Part shown: in pieces, positions 54,851 through 62,784 of the stretch
How the letters are laid out: each line of letters opens with the position of its first letter
Numbering within the stretch: the first letter of the stretch is position 1
Position numbers and translations under genes: made by a program
The notes under the pieces: model-generated
Databases searched by the model: none
What the model was told of the DNA's origin: nothing
The model's input: the letters and a program-made list of their open reading frames with translations, nothing else
Origin: Treponema vincentii
Lineage (GTDB): Bacteria > Spirochaetota > Spirochaetia > Treponematales > Treponemataceae
NCBI RefSeq assembly: GCF_018336815.1
Contig: NZ_CP050497.1
Span: 1,550,001 to 1,614,000, forward strand
Length of the DNA: 64,000 bases
Direction of reading: 5' to 3'

Positions 54851-55795
54851 GCGGCTATCCTCAAATCCCTTCACAATTGCATTCGCATTGTATTCAAGCA
54901 TTTTTAAGTAAGTCGGGGCATCGCCGTCTTCATACGTTAAAGAGTCGACATACAGAACACCGCCATAATAGGCTCCGGTTTCCTTACAGACTTGTAACTG
55001 TGGCTTATTGCTGATGGTACTTTCGGAAAAGGCAACCGGAATGTGATGCAGTCGGATCGTGTCGACCACCTTTTGAATTTGCTGCGGGCTGCCTTCCTCG
55101 TCGGCGTTGACCGGCCACAGGTATAATTCTTTCATATTACAGTCGCGGATCAGATAAGAAAAAGCCCCCTCACAGGTTACCAGCCATCGCTGCGATTCGG
55201 GAATTTCGGAAAGCTTTTCAGTCAAGAACGTATCGATCTTTTTGATGCTTTCGCTGTACGCAGCTGCATTGGCATTATAGGTCTCCGCATTTGCAGGGTC
55301 TAAACTCACAAAGGCTTTCCGGATATTTTCCACATAGATGAGTGCATTTTTCGGCGACATCCACGAATGCGGGTTCGGCATCCCGTTGTACGGTCCTTCC
55401 CCAATACCCATCGGCTCAATCCCATCGCTAAGCGTAACGCTCGGTACATCTTTTACATTGCCCATGAATTTTTCAAACCAGCGTTCAAGCCCCAAACCAT
55501 TGCGCAGAACCAAATCAGCAGACTGAGCCTTAACAATATCGAGTGGGGTTGGCTCATATTCGTGAATTTCCGCCCCCGGCTTGGTAATCGATTCTACCAA
55601 AAGCTTATCGCCCGCAATATTCTGCGACATATCCTGCAAAATAGTGAATGTCGTTACCACCCGTTTGGGGCGTTCTGTATTCGCTTTATCTGCAACCGCA
55701 TTATTCTTTTTTGAACATCCCATCATACCGGTTGCACCGATAATAAACGTTAGCGCTATGAACATAATTGTTGCCCATTGTGTATGATTTTTCAT
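54845..55795 (-). CDS. troA: Metal-binding lipoprotein of the Tro/Mnt ABC transporter
   Basis: A 316-aa cluster-A1 solute-binding lipoprotein. The lipobox is ATGMMGC (Cys about 27). Likely metal ligands are His in GAEIHEYEP (about 77), His in NPHSWMSP (about 143), Glu in TCEGAFSYLIRD (about 209) and Asp in VLYVDSLTYEDGD (about 283-290). The third ligand is Glu rather than His, the pattern of Mn/Fe-type proteins such as PsaA/MntC, so manganese is more likely than zinc (inference). First structural gene of troABCD. The three operator-like dyads just upstream suggest control by the MntR/TroR protein. Confidence 0.95.
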   Translation of the reverse strand: MKNHTQWATIMFIALTFIIGATGMMGCSKKNNAVADKANTERPKRVVTTFTILQDMSQNIAGDKLLVESITKPGAEIHEYEPTPLDIVKAQSADLVLRNGLGLERWFEKFMGNVKDVPSVTLSDGIEPMGIGEGPYNGMPNPHSWMSPKNALIYVENIRKAFVSLDPANAETYNANAAAYSESIKKIDTFLTEKLSEIPESQRWLVTCEGAFSYLIRDCNMKELYLWPVNADEEGSPQQIQKVVDTIRLHHIPVAFSESTISNKPQLQVCKETGAYYGGVLYVDSLTYEDGDAPTYLKMLEYNANAIVKGFEDSRR

Positions 55796-55843
55796 ACAAG
55801 CTCCCTTTGGAAAAATTATTCCAAAACAAAATTTTATTTTTTA

Positions 55844-55922
55844 GTAGTCAATACTACATTAAATGTCTGTTTTTATGTAGTATTACCTACTTATTTTTCA
55901 CCATAAATGTAGTACATACTAC
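55844..55922 (-). promoter_or_regulatory. Three tandem GTAGT-N4-ACTAC operators upstream of troA
   Basis: GTAGTCAATACTAC (55844-55857), GTAGTATTACCTAC (55877-55890, one arm degenerate) and GTAGTACATACTAC (55909-55922). Centres are 33 and 32 bp apart, three helical turns, so the sites lie on one face of the DNA. Dyads in this position before troA are expected to bind the DtxR/MntR-family regulator encoded just upstream. Confidence 0.75.
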
Positions 55923-55983
55923 GATATTTTGTCAAGACTCTCACAAGAATTTATCAACAACCATTTGACTGATTTTGATAAGG

Positions 55984-55998
55984 CCTCTATTTTAGAGG
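55984..55998. terminator. Small CCTCTA-TTT-TAGAGG hairpin at the troR stop
   Basis: CCTCTA / TAGAGG with 3-base loop followed by TTTCC; member of the TTTTTAGAGGTT family. It overlaps the last codons and stop of the MntR/TroR gene and may separate its transcript from troABCD. Confidence 0.55.
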
Positions 55999-56408
55999 TT
56001 TCCTATAAATCTCTTCATACATTCCAAAGTTTCGGAACTGATATGGTGCTCCAATCCTTCGGAATCGAGGAGGGCATTTTTTTCGCTTACGCCGAGTTTT
56101 AACAAAAATTGAAGCACAACATCGTACCGAGCCGCACATTCGCGTGCCAATGCGCGGCCTTCTTCGGTAAGACATATCGGTTTATGGGTACCGCTTTCAA
56201 TCAAATGATTAGCTTTTAACCGTTGCAGCACCTGAATGACCGACACATGGCTTACGCCGAAATATCGTGCAAGATCCATAACGCGGCATTTCCCGTTTTC
56301 GTTACTGATTTTGGCGATAGCTTCCGTATAATCTTCCAGTATTTCTATTGCGTGATCCGCTCGCGTCCGCGAAAACGCCGCCGATGCTTCCGTTTTTTCT
56401 TCCATCAT
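55992..56408 (-). CDS. troR: MntR/TroR-type DtxR-family metalloregulator
   Basis: A 138-aa regulator with an N-terminal winged HTH (CRVMDLARYFGVSHVSVIQVLQRLKANHLIES, residues about 42-74) and a dimerisation/metal domain with SEGLEHHIS (about 120), matching the Glu-x-x-Glu-His-His metal site of MntR. EDYTEA near residue 26 supplies the Asp/Glu of the first site. The His of the usual RHxxxxxFL motif is Tyr (RYDVVLQFL). The SH3-like third domain of DtxR is absent, as in MntR and T. pallidum TroR. Unlike T. pallidum, where troR follows troD, this gene precedes troA on the same strand, separated by the operator array. Confidence 0.92.
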   Translation of the reverse strand: MMEEKTEASAAFSRTRADHAIEILEDYTEAIAKISNENGKCRVMDLARYFGVSHVSVIQVLQRLKANHLIESGTHKPICLTEEGRALARECAARYDVVLQFLLKLGVSEKNALLDSEGLEHHISSETLECMKRFIGNL

Positions 56409-56535
56409 TATTCAATCCGATTTTTTAGAGATTTCTTATAATATATGGTTCGGCGTCTGTCTTTCAAGTGGAAATACTTTTATATCATTCGTTTTGCTTT
56501 ATCGGGATCGTTCTTTTTAATTGTATCTGCACTAT

Positions 56536-57144
56536 CTATGTTGAACTCAAATTGACAATTGCAGTACGGAACAGTTCCTCTTCTTTTGCAGCAGGATCGG
56601 CACCTTTTGCGCGCATGGATTGCGCAACCGACTCTACCGTTTCCGCGGTACGCTTCCGATCATATCCCATATTGATAAGAGCTGTGATAATATCTTCAAA
56701 TTCCGATTTTTTTGCCGTTTCCGCCCGCCCCGTATCGTGCAATCCGGTAAGCTGACCTTTTAGAGCAAGCACCATCTTTTGCGCTGTTTTCTTTCCGATA
56801 CCGGGGATACTTTGCAGCCGCGCGACGTCTCCTGCCTCAAGAGCCGCTTCCAGCGCTGCGCCGTCCAGACCGGAAAGAATTTTCAGCGCTTGTTTCGGGC
56901 CAATTCCGTCAACCTTTGTTAAATCCAAAAAAAGGCTCCGCTCAGCCGGTGTTAAAAAGCCGAAAAGCCTCATCTGATCTTCCCGATGATAGAGCCATGT
57001 ATAGACCCGTACCGTGTTCCCTGCAGCTCCGAATCGGTCTGCACTCAGGGCGGATACAAAAACTTCCCATTCAATGCCGTGTGTTTCTATGTAGATGGAT
57101 TCTGCCGTTTTACCGGTCAACGTCCCGCTGATGCTGTTAAACAT
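56536..57144 (-). CDS. ruvA: Holliday junction branch migration protein RuvA
   Basis: A 202-aa DNA-binding subunit of RuvAB. N-terminal OB fold (MFNSISGTLTGKTAESIYIETHGIEWEVFVS), two helix-hairpin-helix motifs (LTKVDGIGPKQALKILSGL at about 75; LQSIPGIGKKTAQKMVLALKGQ at about 110) and the C-terminal RuvB-binding helices (DIITALINMGYDRKRTAETVES). Length is standard. ruvB is not adjacent. Its leader contains two copies of a TTCTTAGAGRT arm (about 57170-57205). Confidence 0.96.
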   Translation of the reverse strand: MFNSISGTLTGKTAESIYIETHGIEWEVFVSALSADRFGAAGNTVRVYTWLYHREDQMRLFGFLTPAERSLFLDLTKVDGIGPKQALKILSGLDGAALEAALEAGDVARLQSIPGIGKKTAQKMVLALKGQLTGLHDTGRAETAKKSEFEDIITALINMGYDRKRTAETVESVAQSMRAKGADPAAKEEELFRTAIVNLSST

Positions 57145-57204
57145 GATTTTCTCCTTTTGAAATATATCCGTTCTTAGAGATGACCTTCCGTTCTTAGAGG
57201 TTTT

Positions 57205-57921
57205 CTATTCTGAAAATTGCACCGTGGAAGCGCCCTTGGTGATTTCCGTAACGAGCTGAGCAAACTCGGTACAATATTCAAGCGGAATTGAGCCGCTCAG
57301 CCGAACGGTTTGTGCAAATTCCGTTTGTGCAAAGCTGATCGGCAGCTGTGCGGCGGCACGGAGCAGCGGATTGTGATCCTCATAGCTGCATTCACAAGTA
57401 AACTCCGCTTTTTGAATAAGCGGCTCTGTGTGTACTTTAGCGAGTGCCTCTTTTGCCGCAGTAGAATACGCTTTTACCAAGCCGCCGGTTCCCAATAGGG
57501 TACCGCCGAACCAGCGGGTAACGGTTACAAGGATATTGGTAATTCCGCTTCCTTTTAAGACGGCAAGAACCGGCTGTCCCGCTGTGCCTGCCGGCTCTCC
57601 GTCATCGCTGCAGCCGAGTATCGAGCCGGTTTCACCGATAACAAAGGCGTGTACTACATGCCGAGCATCGCGGTATTGCTCTTTTTGCCGCTTTACGGTC
57701 TCCTTTGCTCCCTGCGCGTTGTCCATATAAAACACCTCGGCGCGGAACACCGATTTTTTTACGGTTATTTCTGCTGCGGCGGCGGGTGTGGGCGCAGCAG
57801 CTTCGGGGATAGATACCAATATGTCGGGCAATACTGCCGCGCTATCCGTTACTTCCGCATCCGGCGCTGCAGTGGGTTTGTGCCGAGCGGTTTGCTCCCG
57901 GCTGCGGCTGAGAACTAGCAT
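57205..57921 (-). CDS. IMPACT/YigZ-family protein
   Basis: A 238-aa protein. An Ala/Pro-rich N-terminal extension (residues about 1-50) precedes the UPF0029/IMPACT core: VKKSVFRAEVFYMDNAQGAKETVKRQKEQYRDARHVVHAFVIG, SDDGEPAGTAGQPVLAVL and VTVTRWFGGTLLGTGGLVKAYSTAAKEAL, the family signature, then a C-terminal YigZ domain. Homologues affect translation control, but the bacterial role is unclear. The start overlaps the folD stop, and RuvA follows, so folD-impact-ruvA may be one unit. Confidence 0.92.
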   Translation of the reverse strand: MLVLSRSREQTARHKPTAAPDAEVTDSAAVLPDILVSIPEAAAPTPAAAAEITVKKSVFRAEVFYMDNAQGAKETVKRQKEQYRDARHVVHAFVIGETGSILGCSDDGEPAGTAGQPVLAVLKGSGITNILVTVTRWFGGTLLGTGGLVKAYSTAAKEALAKVHTEPLIQKAEFTCECSYEDHNPLLRAAAQLPISFAQTEFAQTVRLSGSIPLEYCTEFAQLVTEITKGASTVQFSE

Positions 57922-58835
57922 CAGGCGAGGCCTGTGTTAAGCCCTGCTCCGGTTTCCATTTCCGGCAAGCATCCGTGCCGGAGCTGCGCAGCACGCAGGG
58001 TGTTCCGCAGTACCATTGCTACGGTTAAAGGACCGACGCCGCCGGGAACCGGGGTAATCCAGCCGGCTTGTTCAGCGGCGCTTTCAAAGTCAATATCGCC
58101 GGTCAGCCTGCTGCCTTTGGGTGCAGTAGGATCGGGGACGCGGTTAATTCCCACGTCGATAACTGCGGCGCCTTTTTTTATCATGCTGCCGGTAATGAGC
58201 GCCGGATGTCCCGCAGCCGCAATCAAAATATCAGCCTGCCGTGTCAGTGCGGCAAGCTCTTTCGTTTTACTGTGGCAGAGTGTAACGGTTGCATCCGCCG
58301 CAGTGAGCAGGGCTGCGAGGGGCTTCCCGACAATCGCAGAGCGCCCGACAATAACCGCATGAGCGCCGCTTAGCGGTATGCCGTATTGCTGCAGCGCATA
58401 CATAATTCCCTGCGGTGTACAGGGGATAAAGCCCTGACTGCCGATAAGTAAGCGACCCAAGTTTTCCGGTGTAAATCCGTCGACGTCTTTAGCCGGATCG
58501 AGCGGCGCCAGTATCCGTCTACTGTCCAGCGGGTAGGGAAGTGGGAGTTGAATCAAAATGCCGTCAACCGTATCGTCGGCATTCAACGTTTGTACGCACG
58601 CTGTTAGTTCCTGCTCGCTTATTGTTTGGGAATATGGAATAATCCTGCTCTGCATACCCGCTTTTTCCAGCGCCCGTACCTTCGTTTTAATATACACCTG
58701 TGAGGCAGGATCGCTTCCCGATGATACAATCGCGAGGCAGGGCTGCGGATGCTCTTTGCAATATACGGCGTTTTCTTGTGTTACCGCTTCGGTCAATGCT
58801 TCGGCTAATTTTTTGCCGTCTATAATCTGTGCCAT
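57921..58835 (-). CDS. folD: Bifunctional methylenetetrahydrofolate dehydrogenase/cyclohydrolase
   Basis: A 304-aa one-carbon enzyme interconverting 5,10-methylene-, methenyl- and 10-formyl-tetrahydrofolate with NADP. Signatures are VYIKTKVRALEKAGMQSRI (catalytic Lys about residue 53), DGILIQLPLPYPLD (about 95), PCTPQGIMYALQQYGIPLSGAHAVIVGRSAIVGKPLAALL (Rossmann motif) and TPVPGGVGPLTVAMVL near the end. ATG 58835 is the family-like start (MAQIIDGKKLAE); the open frame extends two codons upstream to a TTG. Confidence 0.97.
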   Translation of the reverse strand: MAQIIDGKKLAEALTEAVTQENAVYCKEHPQPCLAIVSSGSDPASQVYIKTKVRALEKAGMQSRIIPYSQTISEQELTACVQTLNADDTVDGILIQLPLPYPLDSRRILAPLDPAKDVDGFTPENLGRLLIGSQGFIPCTPQGIMYALQQYGIPLSGAHAVIVGRSAIVGKPLAALLTAADATVTLCHSKTKELAALTRQADILIAAAGHPALITGSMIKKGAAVIDVGINRVPDPTAPKGSRLTGDIDFESAAEQAGWITPVPGGVGPLTVAMVLRNTLRAAQLRHGCLPEMETGAGLNTGLA

Positions 58836-58926
58836 AATCAAGTTCTCTATTGTAGTATATTAAAATCGCTTTGGGAATATCCGGCGCATTGTATGACGGC
58901 CTTTTTTCTGGTATACTTGCCGAGTT

Positions 58927-60051
58927 ATGAGCTGTGTTATATTTACCGGCGGAGGTACCGGAGGGCATATATTCCCCGGTATTGCCGTTGCAGAAGTGTT
59001 TAAAAAAGAAACAGGGATACCGATTATCTGGATAGGTTCCAATAACGGCACCGATCGATCGTATGTGTGTAGTGCGGATATCCCGTTTTACGGAATACCG
59101 GCAGGAAAGCTCCGACGATATTTCAGCCTTGAAAACCTCATCGATGTGTTTAAAATTATCGGAGGATTTTTCGCCTCATTGATTATACTTTTAAGACTGA
59201 AGCCTAGCTTCGTGTTTTCTAAGGGGGGCTTTGTGTCGGTGCCGCCGTGTGCTGCCGCGCGGTGCCTCAAGATTCCGGTTATTACGCATGAATGTGATTT
59301 TTCTCCCGGACTTGCCACAAAAATAAATACCCGATTTGCCGCTCAAATTTTTGTTTCATACACAAAAACGGCAAGTTTTTTTCCAAATGCAGTGCAGCGT
59401 AAAATTACCGTTACGGGAAATCCCGTAAGAATGCGTTTTTATGAGGCCAATGCGGATGCAGGAAAAGCATTTATTCAATATACCGGAGATAAGCCGATTC
59501 TGTTTATACAGGGGGGGAGCCTCGGCGCACTCCAGATCAACGTATTGGTAGAACAAACGATTCTTTTTTTAGCAGAGTCTTTTTTTGTTGTGCACCAAAC
59601 CGGCGCTCAGCACCGTGCCCAAGGAGACCGGATTAAAAAACGGTTAAAGGAAGAACGCCCTGATTTGAGCGACCGGTATAAACCGTTCCCTTTTATCGTT
59701 GAGCAAATGCCGGATGTCCTCGCTGCCTCCGATCTTGTGATGTCGCGCGCAGGCGCTAACACCATCTGGGAAGCTGCGGCGGCAGGGAAACCGATGTTGT
59801 TATTACCGCTTGAAAAAGGCAGCAGCCGCGGCGATCAAATTGAAAATGCGGATTTCTTTACCGAACAAGGGGCGGCAATCACCCTTTCCGGTAAAGATAC
59901 AACGCCTGCCGCGCTTTGCAGTATTCTAACGCGGCTCTTAGAAAACCCTCAAGAGTTACAAGCGATGGCTCAAGCATCGGCGGCTCTTGCCGATGAAAAA
60001 CCCGCAGTCAAAATTGCACATCTTTTACAACAATGGATAACGGAAAAATGA
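58927..60051 (+). CDS. murG: UDP-GlcNAc:undecaprenyl-PP-MurNAc-pentapeptide GlcNAc transferase
   Basis: A 374-aa inner-leaflet glycosyltransferase that makes lipid II. N-terminal glycine loop FTGGGTGGHIFPGIAVAE (residues 5-22), acceptor-side loop SKGGFVSVPPC, second glycine loop IQGGSLGALQIN (about 195) and the donor-binding segment MSRAGANTIWEAAAAGKPMLLLPLEKGSSRGDQIENA (about 274). Length is slightly longer than typical. It overlaps cvpA by ATGA and is divergent from folD with about 90 bp between. Confidence 0.96.
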   Translation: MSCVIFTGGGTGGHIFPGIAVAEVFKKETGIPIIWIGSNNGTDRSYVCSADIPFYGIPAGKLRRYFSLENLIDVFKIIGGFFASLIILLRLKPSFVFSKGGFVSVPPCAAARCLKIPVITHECDFSPGLATKINTRFAAQIFVSYTKTASFFPNAVQRKITVTGNPVRMRFYEANADAGKAFIQYTGDKPILFIQGGSLGALQINVLVEQTILFLAESFFVVHQTGAQHRAQGDRIKKRLKEERPDLSDRYKPFPFIVEQMPDVLAASDLVMSRAGANTIWEAAAAGKPMLLLPLEKGSSRGDQIENADFFTEQGAAITLSGKDTTPAALCSILTRLLENPQELQAMAQASAALADEKPAVKIAHLLQQWITEK

Positions 60052-60536
60052 GCATAAATATACTTGATATGGTGTTATTGATTATCAGCATTATTGTCAT
60101 CATTAAGGTTACCGTTCGGGGTTTTGTCGATGAGTTTTTTTCAATGGCGGCTTTTTTGCTTGCAATTGCGGTAGCCTTTTGGTTTTATCGCCCGCTTTCT
60201 TTGCACACAAAGGTGAGCGGACTTTCTCCGACAGCAATGAAGCTTATCGCTTTTTTTATGATTTTTATCGTCGTTTTTATCGCCGTTAAACTGCTTCAAA
60301 TGCTGATATCCGCAGTTTTCGATAATGAAATTTTAAACAGCCTTGATCATGCGCTTGGGTTCTTTTTGGGTTTATTTGAAGCGTATATTGTCCTTATTAT
60401 TCTCGTAGCGCTTCTACAGCTGCAGCCGTTTTTTAATATCGATGCCCTTATCGCCCGCAGCATGATTGTACGGATACTGATTCCTCTTCCGATAGACAGC
60501 GGTAATGTCTTACAGATAATCCAAAACGGCATCTAA
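60048..60536 (+). CDS. CvpA-family membrane protein
   Basis: A protein of about 162 aa with four transmembrane helices (MVLLIISIIVIIKVTVRGFVDEFF; AFLLAIAVAFWFYRPL; LIAFFMIFIVVFIAVKLLQMLI; LGFFLGLFEAYIVLIILVALLQL). These match the CvpA family, including the helix 1 glycine region (VTVRGFVDEFFSM) and LNSLDHALGFFLGLFEA. ATG 60048 overlaps the murG stop (ATGA), indicating translational coupling; the in-frame codons before it are murG sequence. Function is not settled in the family; envelope-stress and colicin-related roles are reported. Confidence 0.88.
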   Translation: MSINILDMVLLIISIIVIIKVTVRGFVDEFFSMAAFLLAIAVAFWFYRPLSLHTKVSGLSPTAMKLIAFFMIFIVVFIAVKLLQMLISAVFDNEILNSLDHALGFFLGLFEAYIVLIILVALLQLQPFFNIDALIARSMIVRILIPLPIDSGNVLQIIQNGI

Positions 60537-60550
60537 GGTGAGAGGCATAT

Positions 60551-61852
60551 ATGTTTGAAAATGTACTCGGACAACCGGTTATTCAGTTAGTCAGTGATGA
60601 GCTGGAGCAGGGGAAAGTTCCTCCGGCATTACTCTTTGCAGGGCCGGAATCAAGCGGTAAACTCACTGCTGCATTGGAAACGGCGCGGATTCTTTCGTGT
60701 ACCGAATCGGGTAGCTGGACATGTACCTGTGAATCTTGCAAACGGCATAAAGACTTATCGTCAAGCGATCTTTTAATCCTCGGAACGCGAGATACCGTGC
60801 TTGAAACAAAAGCTGCCGCCCATGCGCTCTGTACGGCAAAGACTACGGCAGCGCGCTACCTTTTTGTCCGAGCCGTACGCAAGCTTACTTCCCGATTTGA
60901 TTCCCGATTGTGGGATACGGATGAATCCCGTTTTGTTAAAGCGGCGCCGATTCTCGCTGACATAGAAGAGTCGTTGACCGATCTTATCGACCGATATGGT
61001 ACAATAGAAACCACCATATCGGAAGAAGAAGCAAAAAAACTGGAAAAGCTGACTGAAAAAATCACCGATCTCTGCCAAAAATTGCAAGAAGATTGTATGT
61101 ATGATACGCTCCCTGTTAATCAAGTACGGAAAGCCTCCGCATGGGTGAGATTAATGCCTGTCGGTAAAAAAAAGGTATTGATTATCGAAAATGCCGATAA
61201 AATGCAAGAGTCTGCCCGAAACGCATTTTTAAAAATATTGGAAGAGCCTCCCGAATATACCGTTTTTATTTTAACTACGGCGCGCCGCGCTGCCGTTATC
61301 CCGACTATTTTGTCCCGTGTGCGGACTTATCTGTTCATCGAACGGGATACTGAACATCAACAGGCAGTCATCGAGCGGGTATTCCGCGATCACCATTTTT
61401 GTACGGCCGTATCTCCATCGCAGCCGATCCGCATTGTTTCGTACTTGCAGAGTTTTTTGCCTGTTTCCCCCGAATATATTCGGGAAGCTGCTGCGCTCTT
61501 TTGGGAATATTGCTTACATAGGGGAGAGCAGCAAAAAAGCCGATTTACAGTGCTTATTCAAAAGCTTACGGCTTATCGAGCAGAACATCCGTCAAGTCAT
61601 GAACCATCGATTACGGCTGTACTGAAACTGTTGAATAATTGCAAACCGCGCCGGATATATGCGCTGTTTTTAGAAGCGGTTATTGCTTTTTTACAGGAAA
61701 GTATTCACACCGGCGTATGCACACCGCACGAATTGGAAAGCTCTGTTGCTGTTTCTCAGTTTATTCACAAAGCCATGCAATCGGTAGATATTTTTAACGG
61801 CACCCCTCAAGCAGCGCTGGAAACACTGAGTGAACAAATCGCTTTTACATAG
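60551..61852 (+). CDS. holB: DNA polymerase III delta-prime-like subunit
   Basis: A 433-aa clamp-loader protein. N-terminal AAA+ domain with P-loop-like GPESSGKLTAALETARIL (residues about 26), a zinc-binding CTCESCKRH (about 56-64) and, after an insertion of about 70 residues rich in Glu/Lys (residues about 125-180, ISEEEAKKLEKLTEKITDLCQKLQED), the sensor region VLIIENADKMQESARNAFLKILEEPPEYTVFIL. The insertion makes it longer than the usual delta-prime of about 330 aa. GGTGAGAGG lies upstream, 14 bp after cvpA, so murG-cvpA-holB is probably one operon. Confidence 0.92.
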   Translation: MFENVLGQPVIQLVSDELEQGKVPPALLFAGPESSGKLTAALETARILSCTESGSWTCTCESCKRHKDLSSSDLLILGTRDTVLETKAAAHALCTAKTTAARYLFVRAVRKLTSRFDSRLWDTDESRFVKAAPILADIEESLTDLIDRYGTIETTISEEEAKKLEKLTEKITDLCQKLQEDCMYDTLPVNQVRKASAWVRLMPVGKKKVLIIENADKMQESARNAFLKILEEPPEYTVFILTTARRAAVIPTILSRVRTYLFIERDTEHQQAVIERVFRDHHFCTAVSPSQPIRIVSYLQSFLPVSPEYIREAAALFWEYCLHRGEQQKSRFTVLIQKLTAYRAEHPSSHEPSITAVLKLLNNCKPRRIYALFLEAVIAFLQESIHTGVCTPHELESSVAVSQFIHKAMQSVDIFNGTPQAALETLSEQIAFT

Positions 61853-61869
61853 AAAATTGTCAGCAAACG

Positions 61870-61897
61870 GTGCGAAATTTTAACTGAAATTTCGCAC
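61870..61897. terminator. GTGCGAAATTT hairpin after holB
   Basis: GTGCGAAATTT-TAACTG-AAATTTCGCAC, the same AT hairpin type as the MITE satellites, here without a full element beside it. It is probably a terminator between the convergent genes holB and the cyclase-domain gene. Confidence 0.7.
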
Positions 61898-61950
61898 AAA
61901 GGGGGAACCCCTCTTACAATATTTCCAGCGTGCGGTTGCCTTAATAGGAA

Positions 61951-62681
61951 TTATAACCCAAATGTATTTGCCGGATTTACGCCTGCATAAAAATATAACG
62001 GATACTTATCTTCAGCAAAAACACCTTTCAACCGTTTGGCCTCCTCCAGCAGTGCCGGAGCATCTTTAGTTACCGTTGTTAAGGCATTAAGGTCTGCAAG
62101 TTTTTTATTGATAATTAACTCCGATTTTTTTGCGCAAGCCCTTGCAACCGACAGGCAAGATTTATACCGTAACCGACATAGTCACGGTATTTTAAAGCGG
62201 ATGCTTCTGCAGAAATTTCATACTTATATACCTGCTCCATTACTAAGGCGCCGCCCAGCCCTAATTCTGGATACGGCCTAAACAGTTCTTCGCCGAGAAA
62301 CTCGGTATAGGTTTGAAATACCATAATGGCTTCACCTAACGTCGTCGGAGTCGTTTCATCCCAGATAACTAAAGCGCCGTCTCCTAGAAGCTTATAGTAG
62401 GAACATCCGTATCCGAATTGGTTTACACAGGATAAAAAGTTTGAGGTAAATGAGGTAATAAGCGAAAACACGGCTTTTTCATCATGTGAACAGAGAAAAC
62501 TACTGAACCCACGTACATCGACACAAAGGATAAGTGCATGAGGCTTTACATCACCGACATATACGTTATCGAATATATCGACCGGCATCTTTTTTAATCC
62601 GGCAAGAGTTGTAGCATCCAGCTCAACGGATCCGTTTTCAGTATTAGAAAATACCAGGTTATTAAGCGATACTGTATCCAT
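61951..62681 (-). CDS. Class III adenylate/guanylate cyclase-domain protein, frame broken near 62128
   Basis: A cytoplasmic protein of about 240 aa with a cyclase homology domain. First metal Asp and GF motif in ALILCVDVRGFSSFL (residues about 50), second in YYKLLGDGALVIWDE (about 100; Lys before GD suits ATP), and the transition-state region GYGINLACRLQGLA (about 175; Asn and Arg kept). The frame then breaks at T7 62125-62131, and the end (KSELIINKKLADLNALTTVTKDAPALLEEAKRLKGVFAEDKYPLYFYAGVNPANTFGL) is in another frame to 61951. One base missing or two extra explains it. Activity is plausible but unproven. ATG 62681 is preferred over 62699. Confidence 0.78.
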
Positions 62682-62784
62682 TTGCCTACAATTTATCATA
62701 TTTTATCTAAAAAGGCAAGGATAAAAATAACTTGAATATTTTTAATATTCCTCACATACTAACGGGGTTAGGAGTGATTTGCAT

